Shown in pieces: positions 38,741 to 51,426 of a DNA stretch of 64,000 nt (position 1 is the stretch's first letter; the number at the start of each line of letters is the position of its first letter). The notes beneath the pieces were generated by a model. It had not been told where the DNA came from and made no database searches. It saw only the letters and a program-made list of their open reading frames with translations. The translations under genes were made by a program, and so were the position numbers. Where the stretch lies: NCBI RefSeq assembly GCF_048773025.1, contig NC_133574.1, positions 12,231,501 through 12,295,500 on the forward strand. Direction: 5' to 3'. This DNA is from Camelus bactrianus (Eukaryota > Chordata > Mammalia > Artiodactyla > Camelidae).

Positions 38741-41700
38741 GTTTCTACTTGTAGCCAGGTCCTTTATGCTGGATGAATATGCCATTCTCCACATGCTCAT
38801 ATCTGAGATCTCAATGTGTGTGGAAGCTGTCCTTCAGGTTGTTTATTGTTAACACAGTGTTCCTGGGTTAACTGAACTACACTACATAAATATCTGTGAG
38901 TAGGCACTTGCTGGTACTCAATTTTCCAGCGCAAACTGCCTTTCCCTGCAAACCGACTCTAGGAAACATGAGGGATCAGAGTAAGTATTACTAGATGTAC
39001 ACATGCCCTTTATGATAGAAGAAAGAACGACTCTCCACATGCTCCATTTTGGCATCTGAATGTGTGTGGAAGCCGTCCTTCAACTAATTTGTTGGGAACA
39101 TGGGTGTTCTGAGTTACGGGAATTATGCTACTTACCTATCTATTGGGAGGCACTCACTCCAACTAGGTTTTCTAATGCAAATGGCCTATCCCTTGAAACA
39201 GCTCTAGGAAATATGCTGAGAAATCAGACTAAGTGTTTCTATATATACCCATGCCTTTTATGCTAGATGAAAGAACGGCATTCCAAATGCTCCATTCTGG
39301 GATCCAAATGAGTGTGGAAGCCTTCCTTCATATAGCTTGTTGGGAACAGAGTTGTTCTGTGTTCTGGGAACTGCACAACTTAAATATCTATGGGGAGGCA
39401 TTTACTTCAACTCATATATCCAGAGCAAACAGCCATTCCCTTTAAAAAGGCTCTAGGAAACATGCTGAGAAATCACAGTAAGTTTTTCTAGATGTAACCA
39501 TGCTCTTTATGCTAGATGAAATAGCGCCTCTCCACATGCTCCATTTGGGATCTGAATGTGTGTGGAAGCTGCTCTCAAAAGTTTGTTGGTCACACAGGTG
39601 TTCTGTGTTAAAGGAGTTATGCTACTTTCCTATTTATGGGGAGTGACTTGCTCCAACTAGTTTTTACTGTACAAGCTTCCTTTCCCTTGAAAACGGCCCT
39701 AGGAAACATGCTGAGAAATCAGAGTACGTGTTTCTAGATATACCCATGCTCTTTATGCTAGTTGAGAGAATGGCTATCCCCATGCTCCATTCTGGAATCC
39801 TAATGTGTGTGGAAGTCGTCCTTCATCCAGCTTTTTGGGAATACCAGGTTTTTATGTTAGGGGAAGAATTCTACTTAATTATCTATGGGGAGGCACTAGC
39901 TCCAATACTGTTTTCCATCGCAAACTGCCTTTCTGTTGAAACCGACTCTAGGAAACATGGTGAAATATCAGAGAATTTGTTTCTAGATGTACCCAAGCTC
40001 TTTATAGTAGATGAAAGAATGCCTCTCCACATTCTCCATTCTGTGATCTAAATCTGCGTGGATGTCCTGCTAAATTAGTTTGTTTGGAACACATGTGTTT
40101 TGTTTTATGGTAACTACACTACTTACCTATCTATGAGGAGTCACTTGCTCCAAGATGGTTTTCCAGGCAAACTGCCTTTCCCGTGAAACCAACTGTAGAA
40201 AAGATGCTGAGAAATAAGTGTAAGTATTTCTAGATGTAACCATGCCCTTTATGCTAGATGAAAGAAAGCCTCTCCATTTGCTCCATACTGGGATCCAAAT
40301 GTGTGTGGAAGCCGCCCTTCAACTAGCTTGTTGGAAACACAGGTGTTCTGTGTTAGGGGAACTAAGCTACTTACATTTCTATTGGGAGACACTCGCTTGA
40401 ACTCGGTTTTGAATTGCAAACTGCCTTTCCCTTGAGACCGGCTGTGAGAAACATGCTGAGAAATCAGAGTAAGTGTTCGTAGATATACCCATGACCTTTA
40501 TGCTAGATGAAAGAATGCTTCTCCACATCTCCATTCTGGGATATGAATATGTGTGGAAGCCTTCCTTCAAATATTTTGTTGGGAACACAGTGTTTTGAAG
40601 TTTGCCGAACTACGCTACTTACATATGTATGTCGTGGCAATCACTCCAACTTGGTTTTGAAGAGCAACCTGCCTTTCCTTTAAAACTGGTTCTAGGAAAC
40701 AGGTTGAGAATTCAGAGTGTTTATAGCTGTACAGATGCCCTTTGTGCTAGATGAAAGAATGCCAGTCCACGAGTTCCATATTTGGTTTGGAATATGTGTG
40801 CAAGCCATCCTTCATATAGCTTGTTCTTAACACATAGCTTCTGTGTTAAAGTAACTACATTACATTAGTACATATGGGGATGCAGGAGCTCCAACTATGT
40901 TTTCCAGCACAAACTGCTGTTCCATTGAACCCAGCTCTAGGAAACATGCTGAGAAATCTGAGTATTTGTGTTAGATGTACCCAAGCCCTTTGTGCAAGAT
41001 GAATGAACACTTCTCCACAAGTTCTATTCTGGGATCCAAATGTGGGTGTAAGGCCTCCTTCACCTAGCTTGTTATGAAGACAGAGTTCCTGCGTTCTGGG
41101 AACTACTCTACTTACAAACCTATATAGAGGCACTTGCTCCAACTCTGTTTTCCAGGCAAACTGCCTTTCCCTCGAAACCTGTTCTAGGAAACATGCTGAG
41201 AAATCAAAGTGTATCTAGATGTATACATTCCCTTTCTGCTAGATGAATTAACACCTCACCACATGTTCCATTCTGGAATATGAATGTCTGTGGAAGCCGT
41301 CCATCAACTATCTGGCTGGGAACACAGAGATTCTGAGTTAGGAGAACTACACAAGTTACATACATATGGGGAGGCAATAGCTCCAACTCGGTTTTCCAGG
41401 GAAAACAGCCTTTCCCTTGAAACCGGCTCCAGAAAACATGCTGAGAATTCAGAGTAAGTGTTTCTAAATGTACACATGCCTTTCGGCTAGATGAATGAAC
41501 ACTTCTCCACATGTTCCATTCTGGGAACCGAATGTTGGGAAGACTTCCTTAATCTAGCTTGGTGGAAAACCATAGTTACTGTATTAAAGGAACAATGTTA
41601 CTTAGAGACCAATTGGGAGGCACTCACTCCTACACAGTTTTCCGGATCAAAATTCCTTTCCCTTGAAACCAGCTCAAGGAAACTTGCTGGGAAATCAGAG

Positions 41701-44380
41701 TAATGGTTTTTAAATCTAATCATGCCCTTTATGCTACATGAATGAACGCCTCTCCACATGTTCCTATCTGGGATCCGAGTGTGTGTGGAAGATGTCCTTC
41801 AATTAACTTGTTGGGAACACATATTTTCTGTGTTAGTGGAGCTTTACAACTTACAAGCATATGGGGAATCACACATTCCAACTTGCTTTTCCAGAGTAAA
41901 CTGCCTTTCCTTTTAACACGGCTCTGGGAAACATGCTGAGAAATCAGGGTAATTGTTTCTAGACTTACCCATGCCCTTTGAGCTAGACGAAAGAACTCTT
42001 CTCCACACGTTCCATTCTGGGTATCTGAATATGTGTGGAAGATATCTTTAACCAAGTTTGATGGGAACACATTGTTTCTGTGTTGGAGGAACTCGCTACC
42101 TACAGATTGATGGGAGGCACTCGCTCCAAAACTGTTTTCCTGCACAAACTACCTTTGTCTTGAAACAGGCCCTATGAAACATGCTAAGAATTCAGAGTCA
42201 TTGTTTCTAAATGTACCAATCCTCTAAATGCTAGATGAACTTAATGCCTCTCTACATGTTTCATTCTGAGATCCAAATGTGTATGTAAGCTATTCTTCAA
42301 CTAGTTTGTTGGGAACACAGAGTTTCTGTGTTAGGGGAATACTCTATTTACAAATCCATATGGAGGCACTCAGTCCAACTCGGTTTTCCAGTGCTATCTT
42401 CTTTCCCTTGAAACTGCTTCTAGGAAATATGTGGAGAATTAAGACTAACTGTATCTTTAGATACCTATGCCCTTTATGCTAGAAGAAAGAACGAATCTCC
42501 AAATGCTCCATTCTGGGATCCTAATGTGTGTGAAAGCCATCCTTCATCTAGCTTGCTTTGAACACAGGGTTTCTGTGGCATGAGAACTACACTACTTACA
42601 TATCCATGGGGAGACACTTGCTTCTAATCAGTTTTCTGGAGCAAACTGCCTTTCCTTTGAAACAGGCTGTTGGAAACATGCTGAGAAACCAGAAAATTTA
42701 TTGCTAGATGTACCCATACTCTTTATGCTAAGTGAAAGAACTCCTCTCCACATGCTTCATTGTGGGATCCGAATGTGTGTGGAAGTCGGCCTTAAACTAG
42801 CTTGTTTGGAACACAGGAATTCTGTGTTAGGGGAACTATGCAACTTACCTATCTTTCGGGAGGCAATTGCTCCAAATTGGATTTCCAGTGCAAAGTGACT
42901 TTCCCTTGAAACCAACTCTAGGAAACATGCTGAGAAAGCAGAGTAAGTGTTCATATAAGACATCCTTCCCCTAGCTAGTGGGTAACACAGGGTTTTGAGG
43001 TTAGCAGAACAATGCTACTTACATATCTTTGGGGAAGCACTGTCTCCAGCTCGGTTTTCCAGCACAAACTGCCTGTCCCTTGAAACCTCCTCTAGGAAAC
43101 ATGCTGAGAAAACAGAGTAAGTGTTTCTAGATGTACCCATGCCCTTTATGTTAGGTGAAAGAACTCCTCCCTACATGCTCCACTCTGGGATCCGAATGTG
43201 TCTGGAAGTCTTCCTTCAAATAGCTTGTTGGGAAAACAGGTGTTCTGTGTTAGAGGAACTATGCAACTGACCTATCTGGAGGCACTCGCTCCAAATCTGT
43301 TTTTCAGTGCGAACTGCCTTTCTCTTAAAATTGGCTCTAGGAAACATGCTGAGTTATCAGGTAAGTGTTTCTAGATGTACCTATGCCCTTTATGCTAGAT
43401 GAAAGAGTGCCTCTCCACATGCTCCATATAGGGATCCGAATGTGTGTGGAAGCCGTCCTTCAAATAATTTGTTGGGAGAAGATGGTTTCTGGGTTAGCCA
43501 AAGTAATCTACATACGTATCTATGGGGTGGCAGCGGCTCCAAGTCTGTTTAACAGTTCAAACTGCCTTTACCTTGAAACCGGCTCTAGGAAACATGTTAA
43601 GAAAAGAGAGTAAGTTTTTGTTGATGTAACCTTACCTTTTACGCTAAATGAAAGAACTCCTCTCCACATGCTCCATTCTGGGATGTGAATGTGTGGATGG
43701 TGTCCTTCACCTAGCTTTAATGAATCACAGTGTTTCTGTGTTAGGAGAACTACACTACTTACATATCTATGAGGAGGCAATCGCTCCAACACTGTTTTCC
43801 AGCAAAAACTCCTTTCCTTTGATATCAGATCTAGCAAACATGCTGAGAAATCAGAGTAAGTGTTTTTTAGATGTACCAATGCCGATTCTGCTAGAAGAAA
43901 GAATGCATCTCCAAATGCTCCATTCTGGGATCCGAATGTGTGTGAAGCCGTCCTTCAACTAGCTTGTTGGTAACACATTGTTACTGTGTTAGGGGAACAA
44001 CACTACTTACATATCTATTGGTAGTCACAGGTTCCAACTCGGTTTTCCAGTGCAAACAGACTTTCCCTTTAAACCGGCTCTAGGCAACATGCTTAGAAAT
44101 CTGAGTAAGTGTTTCTAGATGTAAAATTTCCATTTCTGGTAAATGAAAGAATGCCTTTCCACATACTCCATTCTGGGATGTGAATGTGTGAGAAAGCCAT
44201 CCTTTACCGAGCTTGATGGGAACACTGGATTTCTGTGTTAAGGGAATTATGCTACCTACATATCTAAGGGGAGACACTCGCTCTAACACAATTTTTACAG
44301 GGCAAAGCCCCTTGCCCTTGAAACCAGCTCTAGGAAACATGCTGAGAAATCAGAATAATTGTTTCTAGATATATCAATGC
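38741..44380 (-). repeat. 247-bp satellite, reversed arm, subfamily block D
   Basis: Reversed monomers marked by CCCATGCCCTTTATGCTAGA, ACATGCTCCATTCTGGGATC and TCTGTGTTAGGGGAACTA, and by AAATCAGAGTAAGTGTTTCT. Read in the same sense, these are close to block B. Monomers at about 40.7-41.7 kb carry block A-like features (GCCCTTTGTGC, CACATGTTCCATTCTGGGA). The block is cut at about 44381 by an L1. Confidence 0.87.
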
Positions 44381-45190
44381 AGGGACAGGGATGTTCCTCA
44401 GCCTTCCCTGAGCCCACCTGTGGAGCACCAACCCAGGCGGAGAGCACAGCAGCAGAAAGCAGCAAAGCGACTGGCACCAGGAGAAGGAGGGTGGCCCCTG
44501 ACTTTTGGGCAGGAATGCAGCCCCTGACCACAGTGCTGGGAAGGGCAGTGACCCACCCTTCTACCGGGCCAGTCTGCAAAATCTGACTGTGGCATTGGGA
44601 GGGACAGTGATATGCCCACCCATAGCAAAGGAGAGCTGCACCTGACTCAGTGTTGGGAGGAGGCACAATCTGCTTGCTGACAGGCACTGGGAGCAGCACA
44701 GACAAGGGTGCCAATGGAGGGCCTCTGGAAACAGCAAGCTGAGCTTCCAAAACAGGATAAAGACAGAAAGATCTCACATCAAAAGCACACAGTCTACAGG
44801 AGAACACTGAGCCCCTCCTGTTTTGTTTTTTAAATCTGTTTTTACCTGTTCTATTTTCTATCACCCTTTTAATTTTTACTTCTTAATTCATTTTTATTTC
44901 TCTTGGCTTTGGTGTCCTGTTATTGATTACACACAGGCTTCAGATACATCTTTTCCATTTTTCTCTTTTTTAAAGGTTTTTAAATGACATCTCAACCCAA
45001 TTGCTATTCTGCTTCAACTTCCTGTTCTATCATTCATTATACACTCTTTTCAAACCTTTTTTCTTCATTCTTTTAAAATTCTTTCTCTCTTTTTTTCTAA
45101 GTCTTATTCCTACATAGGCATTAGATAGATAAACTCCTTAAGAACCACAATAGATAACTGATACTCCATATAACACAGTGCCAGAGAGGC

Positions 45191-46090
45191 ATGAGCATGA
45201 TGAAGAAGCAGAGAAAACATCCCCAATTAAAAGACCAAGAGAAATACCCTGAAAGAAAATCAATGAAATAGACATTGATAGACTACTTGATCAACATTTC
45301 AAAAAAGGAGTGATCAAAATATTGAGGGAACTAAAAGAGATAGTGTTTAGAGAAATAAAATATGCCAAAAATGAAATTGAAGCTATAAAGAAGAGCCAAG
45401 TAGAATTGATAAACTCATTGACTTAGATGAGGAGTGATCTAATGGCTGAGCAAACCAGACTAGAAAATGCAGAGGAACAAATTAGTGACCTAGAAGACAG
45501 GACAATAGAAAGCACCCAATGAGAAGAGCTACAAGATAAACAAATTAAAATAAATGAAAATGACATAAGGGACCTATGGGATAATATAAAGCATCCCAAT
45601 CTTCCCATAATAGGGGTCCCAGAAGGGGGAGAAAGATCAAAGGGGATTGAAAAGGTTTTTGAAGAAATCATGACTGAAAACTTCCCAAACTTAAAGAAGG
45701 AATCAGATATCCAAGTATAGGAAGCTCAGAGGGTCCCAAACAGGAAGAACCCAAAAAGACCCACACCAACACATATCATAATCATGATGGCCAGAGTCAA
45801 GGATAAAGAAATGATCCTAAAGTCAGCAAGAGAAAAGCAAAGAGGGAGTTACAAGGGAACCGCCATAAGACTTTCAGCTGATTTCTCTACACAAACACTA
45901 CAGGCCAGAAGGGAGTGGCAAAATATAATCAAAGCCCTGAATAAAAAAAAGATGCAGACTAGTATACTTTATCCAGCAAGGCTATCCTTTAGGATAGAAG
46001 GAGAGACAAAGAATTTCACAGACAAGAAAAAACTACAGAGATTAGCAACACTAAGTCCATGCTAAAAGAAATATTGAAAGTTCTACTCTA
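45191..46090 (+). pseudogene. L1 ORF1 (RNA-binding coiled-coil protein), broken
   Basis: L1 ORF1p is the trimeric RNA chaperone that coats L1 RNA. The start MSMMKKQRKHPQ is at 45191. A heptad-rich region follows (EEQISDLEDRTIEST), then the RRM-like part (LPIIGVPEGGERSKGIEK) and the C-terminal domain: KDKEMILKSAREKQRGSYKG, IRLSADFSTQTLQARREWQ, LYPARLSFRIEGETKNFTDK. Several in-frame stops (for example after ERKSMK and after ELINSLT) and a 1-base loss near 46058 before the expected end LLK-EILKVLL disable it. Confidence 0.85.
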
Positions 46091-46487
46091 AATAGAAAAG
46101 AAGCAGGATTCTACATAAATGAGAAACTCACAACTGGAAAGGTGATAACTCATGAATTACAAATAAAATAAACACAAAATTATAAAAGAAGGCATATAAA
46201 TAATTGAGAGTGGGAGAGGGAGGAAGGAAAATATAGAATTTTTTTTTTAAATTTCTTGTTCTCAGTAGAATGAGTTTGAGATCATGTTACTATCAGTTTA
46301 ATAAAAACAGTTATAGTAATGGGTAAATAGACTTAAAAAAAAGGGTAACCACGAGCCAAAAACTTACAAGGGAGTCACTAAAACTAAATAAAATTCATGA
46401 TAATACAAAGGAAAATTACCAAACCACAAAAGGAAGAAGAAAGGAACAAAGAGGAAATACCAAATCAACTGCAAAGATAAGTTCAAA

Positions 46488-49400
46488 ATGGCAATAAACA
46501 CTCATCTGTCATTAATTACTGTAAATGTTAATGGACTAATGCTCCAGTCTAAAGACACTGAGTGGGAGACTGGATAATAAAGCAAGAACCTTCAATATAC
46601 TGCATACAAGAGACCCACTTCAGGGAGAAGGACACATATAGATTGAGAGTGAAAGGATGGAAAAGGATAATCCATGCAAATGGAAAAGCCAAAAAAGCAG
46701 GTGTTGCAGTACTGATTTCAGACAAAATAGACATTAAAACAAAGGCCATAAAGAAGGACGTTTTATAATGATTAAAGGAGTGATACAAGATGAGGATATT
46801 ACACTCATTAATATATATGCACCCAATATAGGAGCACCTAAGTACATAAAACCATTACTAACAGAGATAAAGGGGGATATTGATGGGAATACAATCATAG
46901 TTGGAGATTTTAACAGCACATTAACATCACTAGACAGATCTTCCAGAGGGAAATTAAATAATGCAACAGAGAAATTAAATAATACAATAGAAAAATTACA
47001 TTTGGTGGATATTTTCAGAGAATTACACTCCCCAAAAATAGGATATACATTCTTTTCAAGTGCACATGGAACATTTTCCAGGATTGATCATGTACTTGGG
47101 CACAAAAGAACCCTCAACAATTTTAAGAAGATAGTAATTATCTCAAGCATCTTTACTGACAACAATGCCATGAAAGTAGAAATCAACAACAGAGAAACAA
47201 AGAAGAAGAAAAGGAAAGCTTGGAGATTTAAAAAATGTTATTTAATAAAAAACAATGGGTCAATGAGGAAGTGAAAGCTGAAATTAAAAAATACCTTGAG
47301 ACAAATGACAATGAAAGCATAACCACACAAAATTTATGGGACACAGCAAAGGCAGTGCTAAGAGGGAAGTTTATAGCGATACAGCCCTTCCTCTAAAAAG
47401 AAGAAAAACCTCAAATAAACAATTTAACCCACCAGCTGAATGAACTAGAAAAAGAAGACCAAAAAACCCCAAAAGGCAGCAGAAGGAAGGAAATTATAAA
47501 GATTAGGGAGGAAATAAAGAAAATAGAGATTAACAAGATCATAGGTAAAATCAACCAAACCAAAATCTGGTTTTTTGAAAAAGTAAATAAAATCGACAAA
47601 ACTCTGGCCAAACTCACAAAGAAGAAAAAAGAGAGAGCACAAATTAGCAAAAAAAGAAAAGAAATGGAGAAATTGCAACAAATAAAATAGAAATACAGAA
47701 TATCATTTGAGAATATTATGAAAAACTATATGAAACCAAACTGGATAACCTAGAGGAGATGGACAAGTTTATGGAAACATTCTGTCCACCAAGACTGAAT
47801 CAATAAAAACTGACCACTTGAACAAACCAATCACTAGTAATGAAACCAAATTTGCAATAAGAAACCTCCCTATAAATAAAAATCCAGGACTGGATGGCTT
47901 CAATGTGGAATTGTACAAAGCATGCAAAGAAGAACCGATACCAGTCCTTCTCAAACTCTTCCAGAAGATTGAAAAGTAAGGAATGCTCCCAAACTAATTC
48001 TATAAAGCCACCATCATCCTGATACCACAACCAGGCTAAGACACTACCAAAAAAGAAAATTATAGGCCAATATCACTGATGAACATAGATGCCAAAATCC
48101 TCATCAAAATATTAGCAAATAGAATCTAACAACACATAAAAAAGATTATACTTCATGACCAAGTGGCGTTCATCCCAGGGACACAAGGGTGGTTCAACAT
48201 ATGCAAATCAATCAATGTAATACATCACATCAACAAGAGAAAAGACAAAAACCACATGATCATCTTAATAGATGCAGAAAAAGTATTTGATAAAATTCAA
48301 CACCCATTAATGATAAAAACTGTCACCAAATTATGTATAGAAGGAACATATCTCAACATATAAAAGCTATATATGACAAACCTACATCCACAATAGTACT
48401 CAATGGTGAAAAACTCAAAAGCTTCCCACTAAAATTGGGACAAGGATGCCCACTATCACCACTCCTATTCAACATAGTCTTGGAAGTCCTAGCCACAGCA
48501 GACGAGAGAAATAAAAGGGATCCAAATTGGAAAAGAAGAGATAAAAGTGTCACTATATGCCAACAACAAGTTACTATATATAGAAAACCCTAAAAGGTCC
48601 ACACAAAAACTACTAGAGCTGATCAAAGAATTCAGCAAGGTAGCAGGTTACAAGATTAACGTTCAAATATCTGTTGCATTTCTTTACACTTATTATGAAT
48701 CAACAGAAATAGAAAGTAAGGAAACAATCCCCTTTAAAATAGCACCCAAAGTAATAAAATAACAAGGAACAAATCTAACCAAGGAGGTGAAAAAATTATA
48801 CACAGAAAACTATGAACCAATGATGAAGGATGTTTTCATGTCTTGACTATTGTAGGTAATGCTGCTATGAACATTGGGGTGCAGGTGTCACCTACAGCCT
48901 AAATGACCAATAACAAATGACTGGATAAAGAAGAAGTGGTATATATAAACTATGGAATACTACTCAGCAACACAAGCTGACAATATAATGCCATTTGCAG
49001 CAACATGGATGTTCGTGGAGAATGTCATTAAAGTGAAGTAAGCCAGAAAGAGAAAGAAAAATACCATATGAGATTGCTCATCTGTGGAATCTAAAAAAAC
49101 AAAACAAAACAAAACCAACAAACAAAAAACCCAAAAAACAAAAAAACAAATCATAAATACAAACGGAAGTAGACTCATAGACATAGAATACAAACTTGTG
49201 GTTGTCAAGGGGGCAGGGGTTTGGAAGAGATAGACTGGGATTTCAGAGTTTTAGAATACATAAACAAGATTACACTGTACAGCACAGGGAAATATATACA
49301 AGATCTTATGGTAGCTCACAGAGAAAAAAATGTGACAATCAATATATATATATGTTCATGTATAACTGAAAAAATTGTGCTCTACACTGGAAATTGACAC

Positions 49401-50870
49401 AACATTGTAAAATGATTATCAATCAATAAAAAATTTTAAAAAATCATTGATGAAGGAAATTAAAGAAGTCTTTAAAAATTGGAAAGATATCCCATGCTCT
49501 TGGATTGGAAGAATCAATATTGTTAAAATGGTCACACTGCAGAAGACAATTGACATATTTAATACAATCCCTATCAAATTACCCAGGACATATTTCACAG
49601 AACTAGAATAAATCATAATAAAATTTATATGGAACCATCAAAGACCTAGAATTACCAAAGCATTACTGAAGAGAAAGAAAGAGGCTGGAGGAATCATTCT
49701 CCAAGACTTCAGACAATACTATAGAGCTACAGTCATTAACACAGCATGGTATTGGTAATAAAACAGACATATAGACCAATGGAACAGAAAAGAGAGCCCA
49801 GAAATGAACCCACAAACTTTTGGTCAACTAATCTTTGATGAAGGAGGCAAGAATATACAATGGAATAAAGACAGACTCTTCAGCAAATGGTATTGGGAAA
49901 ACTGGACAGAAGCATGTAAAACAATGAAGCTAGAACACTCCCTTACAACATACACAAAAATAAACTCAAAATGTATCAAAGACTTAAATATAAGACAAGA
50001 TACAATAAGAGGGAAACATAGGCAAAACATTATCTGACATACATATCAAAACTTTTCTCCTAGTAGAAATAAAAGCAAGAATAAATAAATGGGACCTAAT
50101 GAAACTTACAAGCTTCTGCACAGCAAAAGAAACCATAAGTAAAATAAAAAGACAACCTATGGAATGGGAGAAAAAATTTGCAAATGAAATCGATAAAGGC
50201 TTGATCTCCAGAATATATAAGCAACCCATATGACTCAATAAGAAAAAAATAAATGACACAATCCAAAAATGGGCAGAAGATCTAAACAAGCAATTCTCCA
50301 AGGAAGACATATAAATGATCAATAGACACATGAAAAAATGTTCAATATCACTAATTATCAGAAAATTGCAAATCAAAACTACAATGAGGTATCACCTCAC
50401 ACCAGTCAGAATGGCCATCGTTCAATAGTCCACAAATGACAAATGCTGGAGAGGCTGTGGAGAAAAGGGAACTCTCCTACACTGCTAGTGGGAATGCAGA
50501 TTGGTGCAGCCACTGTGGAAAACAGTATGGAGATTCCTCAAAAGACTAGGAATAGACTTACCATATGATCCAGGAATCCCACTCCTGGGCATATATCCAG
50601 AAGGACCCCTACTTCAGGATGACACATGCACCCCAATGTTCATAGCAGCTTTACAATAGCCAAGACATGGTAACAGCCTAAATGTCCAACAGATGACTGG
50701 ATAAAGAAGAAGTGGTATATTTATACAATGGAATAATATTCACCCATAAAACCCGACATTATAATGCCATTTGCAGCAACATGGATGTTCCTGGAGAATG
50801 TCATTCTAAGTGAAGTAAGCCAGAAAGAGAAAAAAAATGCCATAAGAGATCACTCATATGTGGAATCAAA
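46488..50870 (+). pseudogene. L1 ORF2 (endonuclease/reverse transcriptase), broken
   Basis: ORF2p nicks target DNA and reverse-transcribes L1 RNA there. It starts MAINTHLSLITVNVNGLM at 46488, with tandem stops about 26 codons later. Endonuclease motifs are CIQETHF, IVGDFNSTL and FSRIDHVLG. The terminal SDH motif reads TDNN, losing its His. RT pieces are [31 protein letters not shown] and [17 protein letters not shown]. The catalytic FADD is YANN at about 48550, so both Asp residues are lost. A second L1 interrupts it at 48831-49447. The C-terminal part includes the Cys-rich CWRGCGEKGTLLHC-like stretch near 50445. The 3' edge is approximate. Confidence 0.87.
48831..49447 (+). mobile_element. 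second L1, 5'-truncated and 5'-inverted, nested in ORF2
   Basis: The duplicated target TGATGAAGGA lies at 48821-48830 and 49448-49457, and ORF2 of the host L1 continues in register after it. The first 60 bp (TCATGTCTTGACTATTGTAG, GCTGCTATGAACATTGGGG) are the reverse complement of the L1 stretch that should precede CCTAAATG.CCAATAACA. The rest is in the + sense through the 3' UTR to AATAAAAAATTTTAAAAAA. This is the twin-priming pattern. Confidence 0.88.
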
Positions 50871-51165
50871 AAAAAAAAAAGCATAAATACATAACAGAAA
50901 CTGACTCATAGACATAGAATACAAACTTGTGGCTACCAAGGGGATGGGGGGTGGGAAGAGATAGATCGGGATTTCAAAATTGTAGAATAGTTAAACAAGA
51001 TTATACTGTATAGCACAGGGAAATATATACAAGATCTTATGGTAGCTCACAGAGAGAAAAATGTGAAATATATTTTCATGTATAACTGAAAAATTGTGCT
51101 CTAAATAGGAAATTGACACAACATTGTAAAGTGACTATAAATCAATAAAAATTTTAAAAAATAAA

Positions 51166-51426
51166 TGTCGGAACTGAATGTGTGTGGAAGCCATCCATCA
51201 CCTACCTTTCTGCGAACACTGAGTTTCATTCATTTGGACACAGTCATACCTATGTATATATATGGGGAGGCACTCTCTCCAACTCGATTTTCCATCACAA
51301 ACGGCCTTTATCTTGAAACCGGCTCTAGGAAACGTGGTGAGAACTCAGGGTAAGTGATTCTATATTTACCCTTGCCCATTACGCTAGCTGAATGTATGCT
51401 TCTCCACATGTTCCATTCTGGGATCC
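51166..51426 (-). repeat. last 247-bp satellite monomer, beyond the L1
   Basis: It begins GGAACTGAATGTGTGTGGAA and holds GGGGAGGCACTCTCTCCAAC, TTGAAACCGGCTCTAGGAAA and CATGTTCCATTCTGGGATCC. A block A-like GTATATATATGGGG is present. It ends at GGGATC exactly where the C-rich telomere-like repeat starts. Confidence 0.88.

Larger units (their letters stand above)
44381..51165 (+). mobile_element. near full-length, non-functional L1 inserted in the satellite
   Basis: The order is complete: a 5' UTR of about 800 bp (a GC-richer first 440 bp, then a pyrimidine-rich part), ORF1 at about 45191, ORF2 at 46488, a 3' UTR and an A-rich end at about 51163. It spans about 6.8 kb, including a nested 617-bp L1. 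Satellite flanks both sides. The satellite text between the two flanks lacks about 55 bp of a monomer, and no target-site duplication is visible. The element therefore either arrived with a target deletion or was rearranged later. Stops and shifts in both ORFs make it dead. Confidence 0.88.

Noticed and set aside
23708-44380. Many open frames sharing peptides such as FGSQNGTCGEAFIHLA, faintly like C2H2 zinc-finger linkers
   Set aside because: The unit is about 247 bp, not a multiple of three, so each frame shifts after one unit. There is no C..C....H...H spacing and no start or splice context. The frames exist on both strands.
23708-44380. CRISPR-like regular repeat
   Set aside because: The repeats are contiguous 247-bp units without spacers, in mammalian DNA full of LINEs and SINEs.
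23708-44380. CENP-B box (TTCG....A..CGGG) in the satellite, using the CATTCGGATCCC segment
   Set aside because: After TTCG the required A and CGGG positions do not fit in the units I checked on either strand, so a centromeric role is not supported by this motif.
44295-44864. 189-codon reverse open frame at the L1 5' end
   Set aside because: It is antisense to the GC-richer L1 5' UTR and runs into satellite. No known antisense L1 product is recognisable in it.
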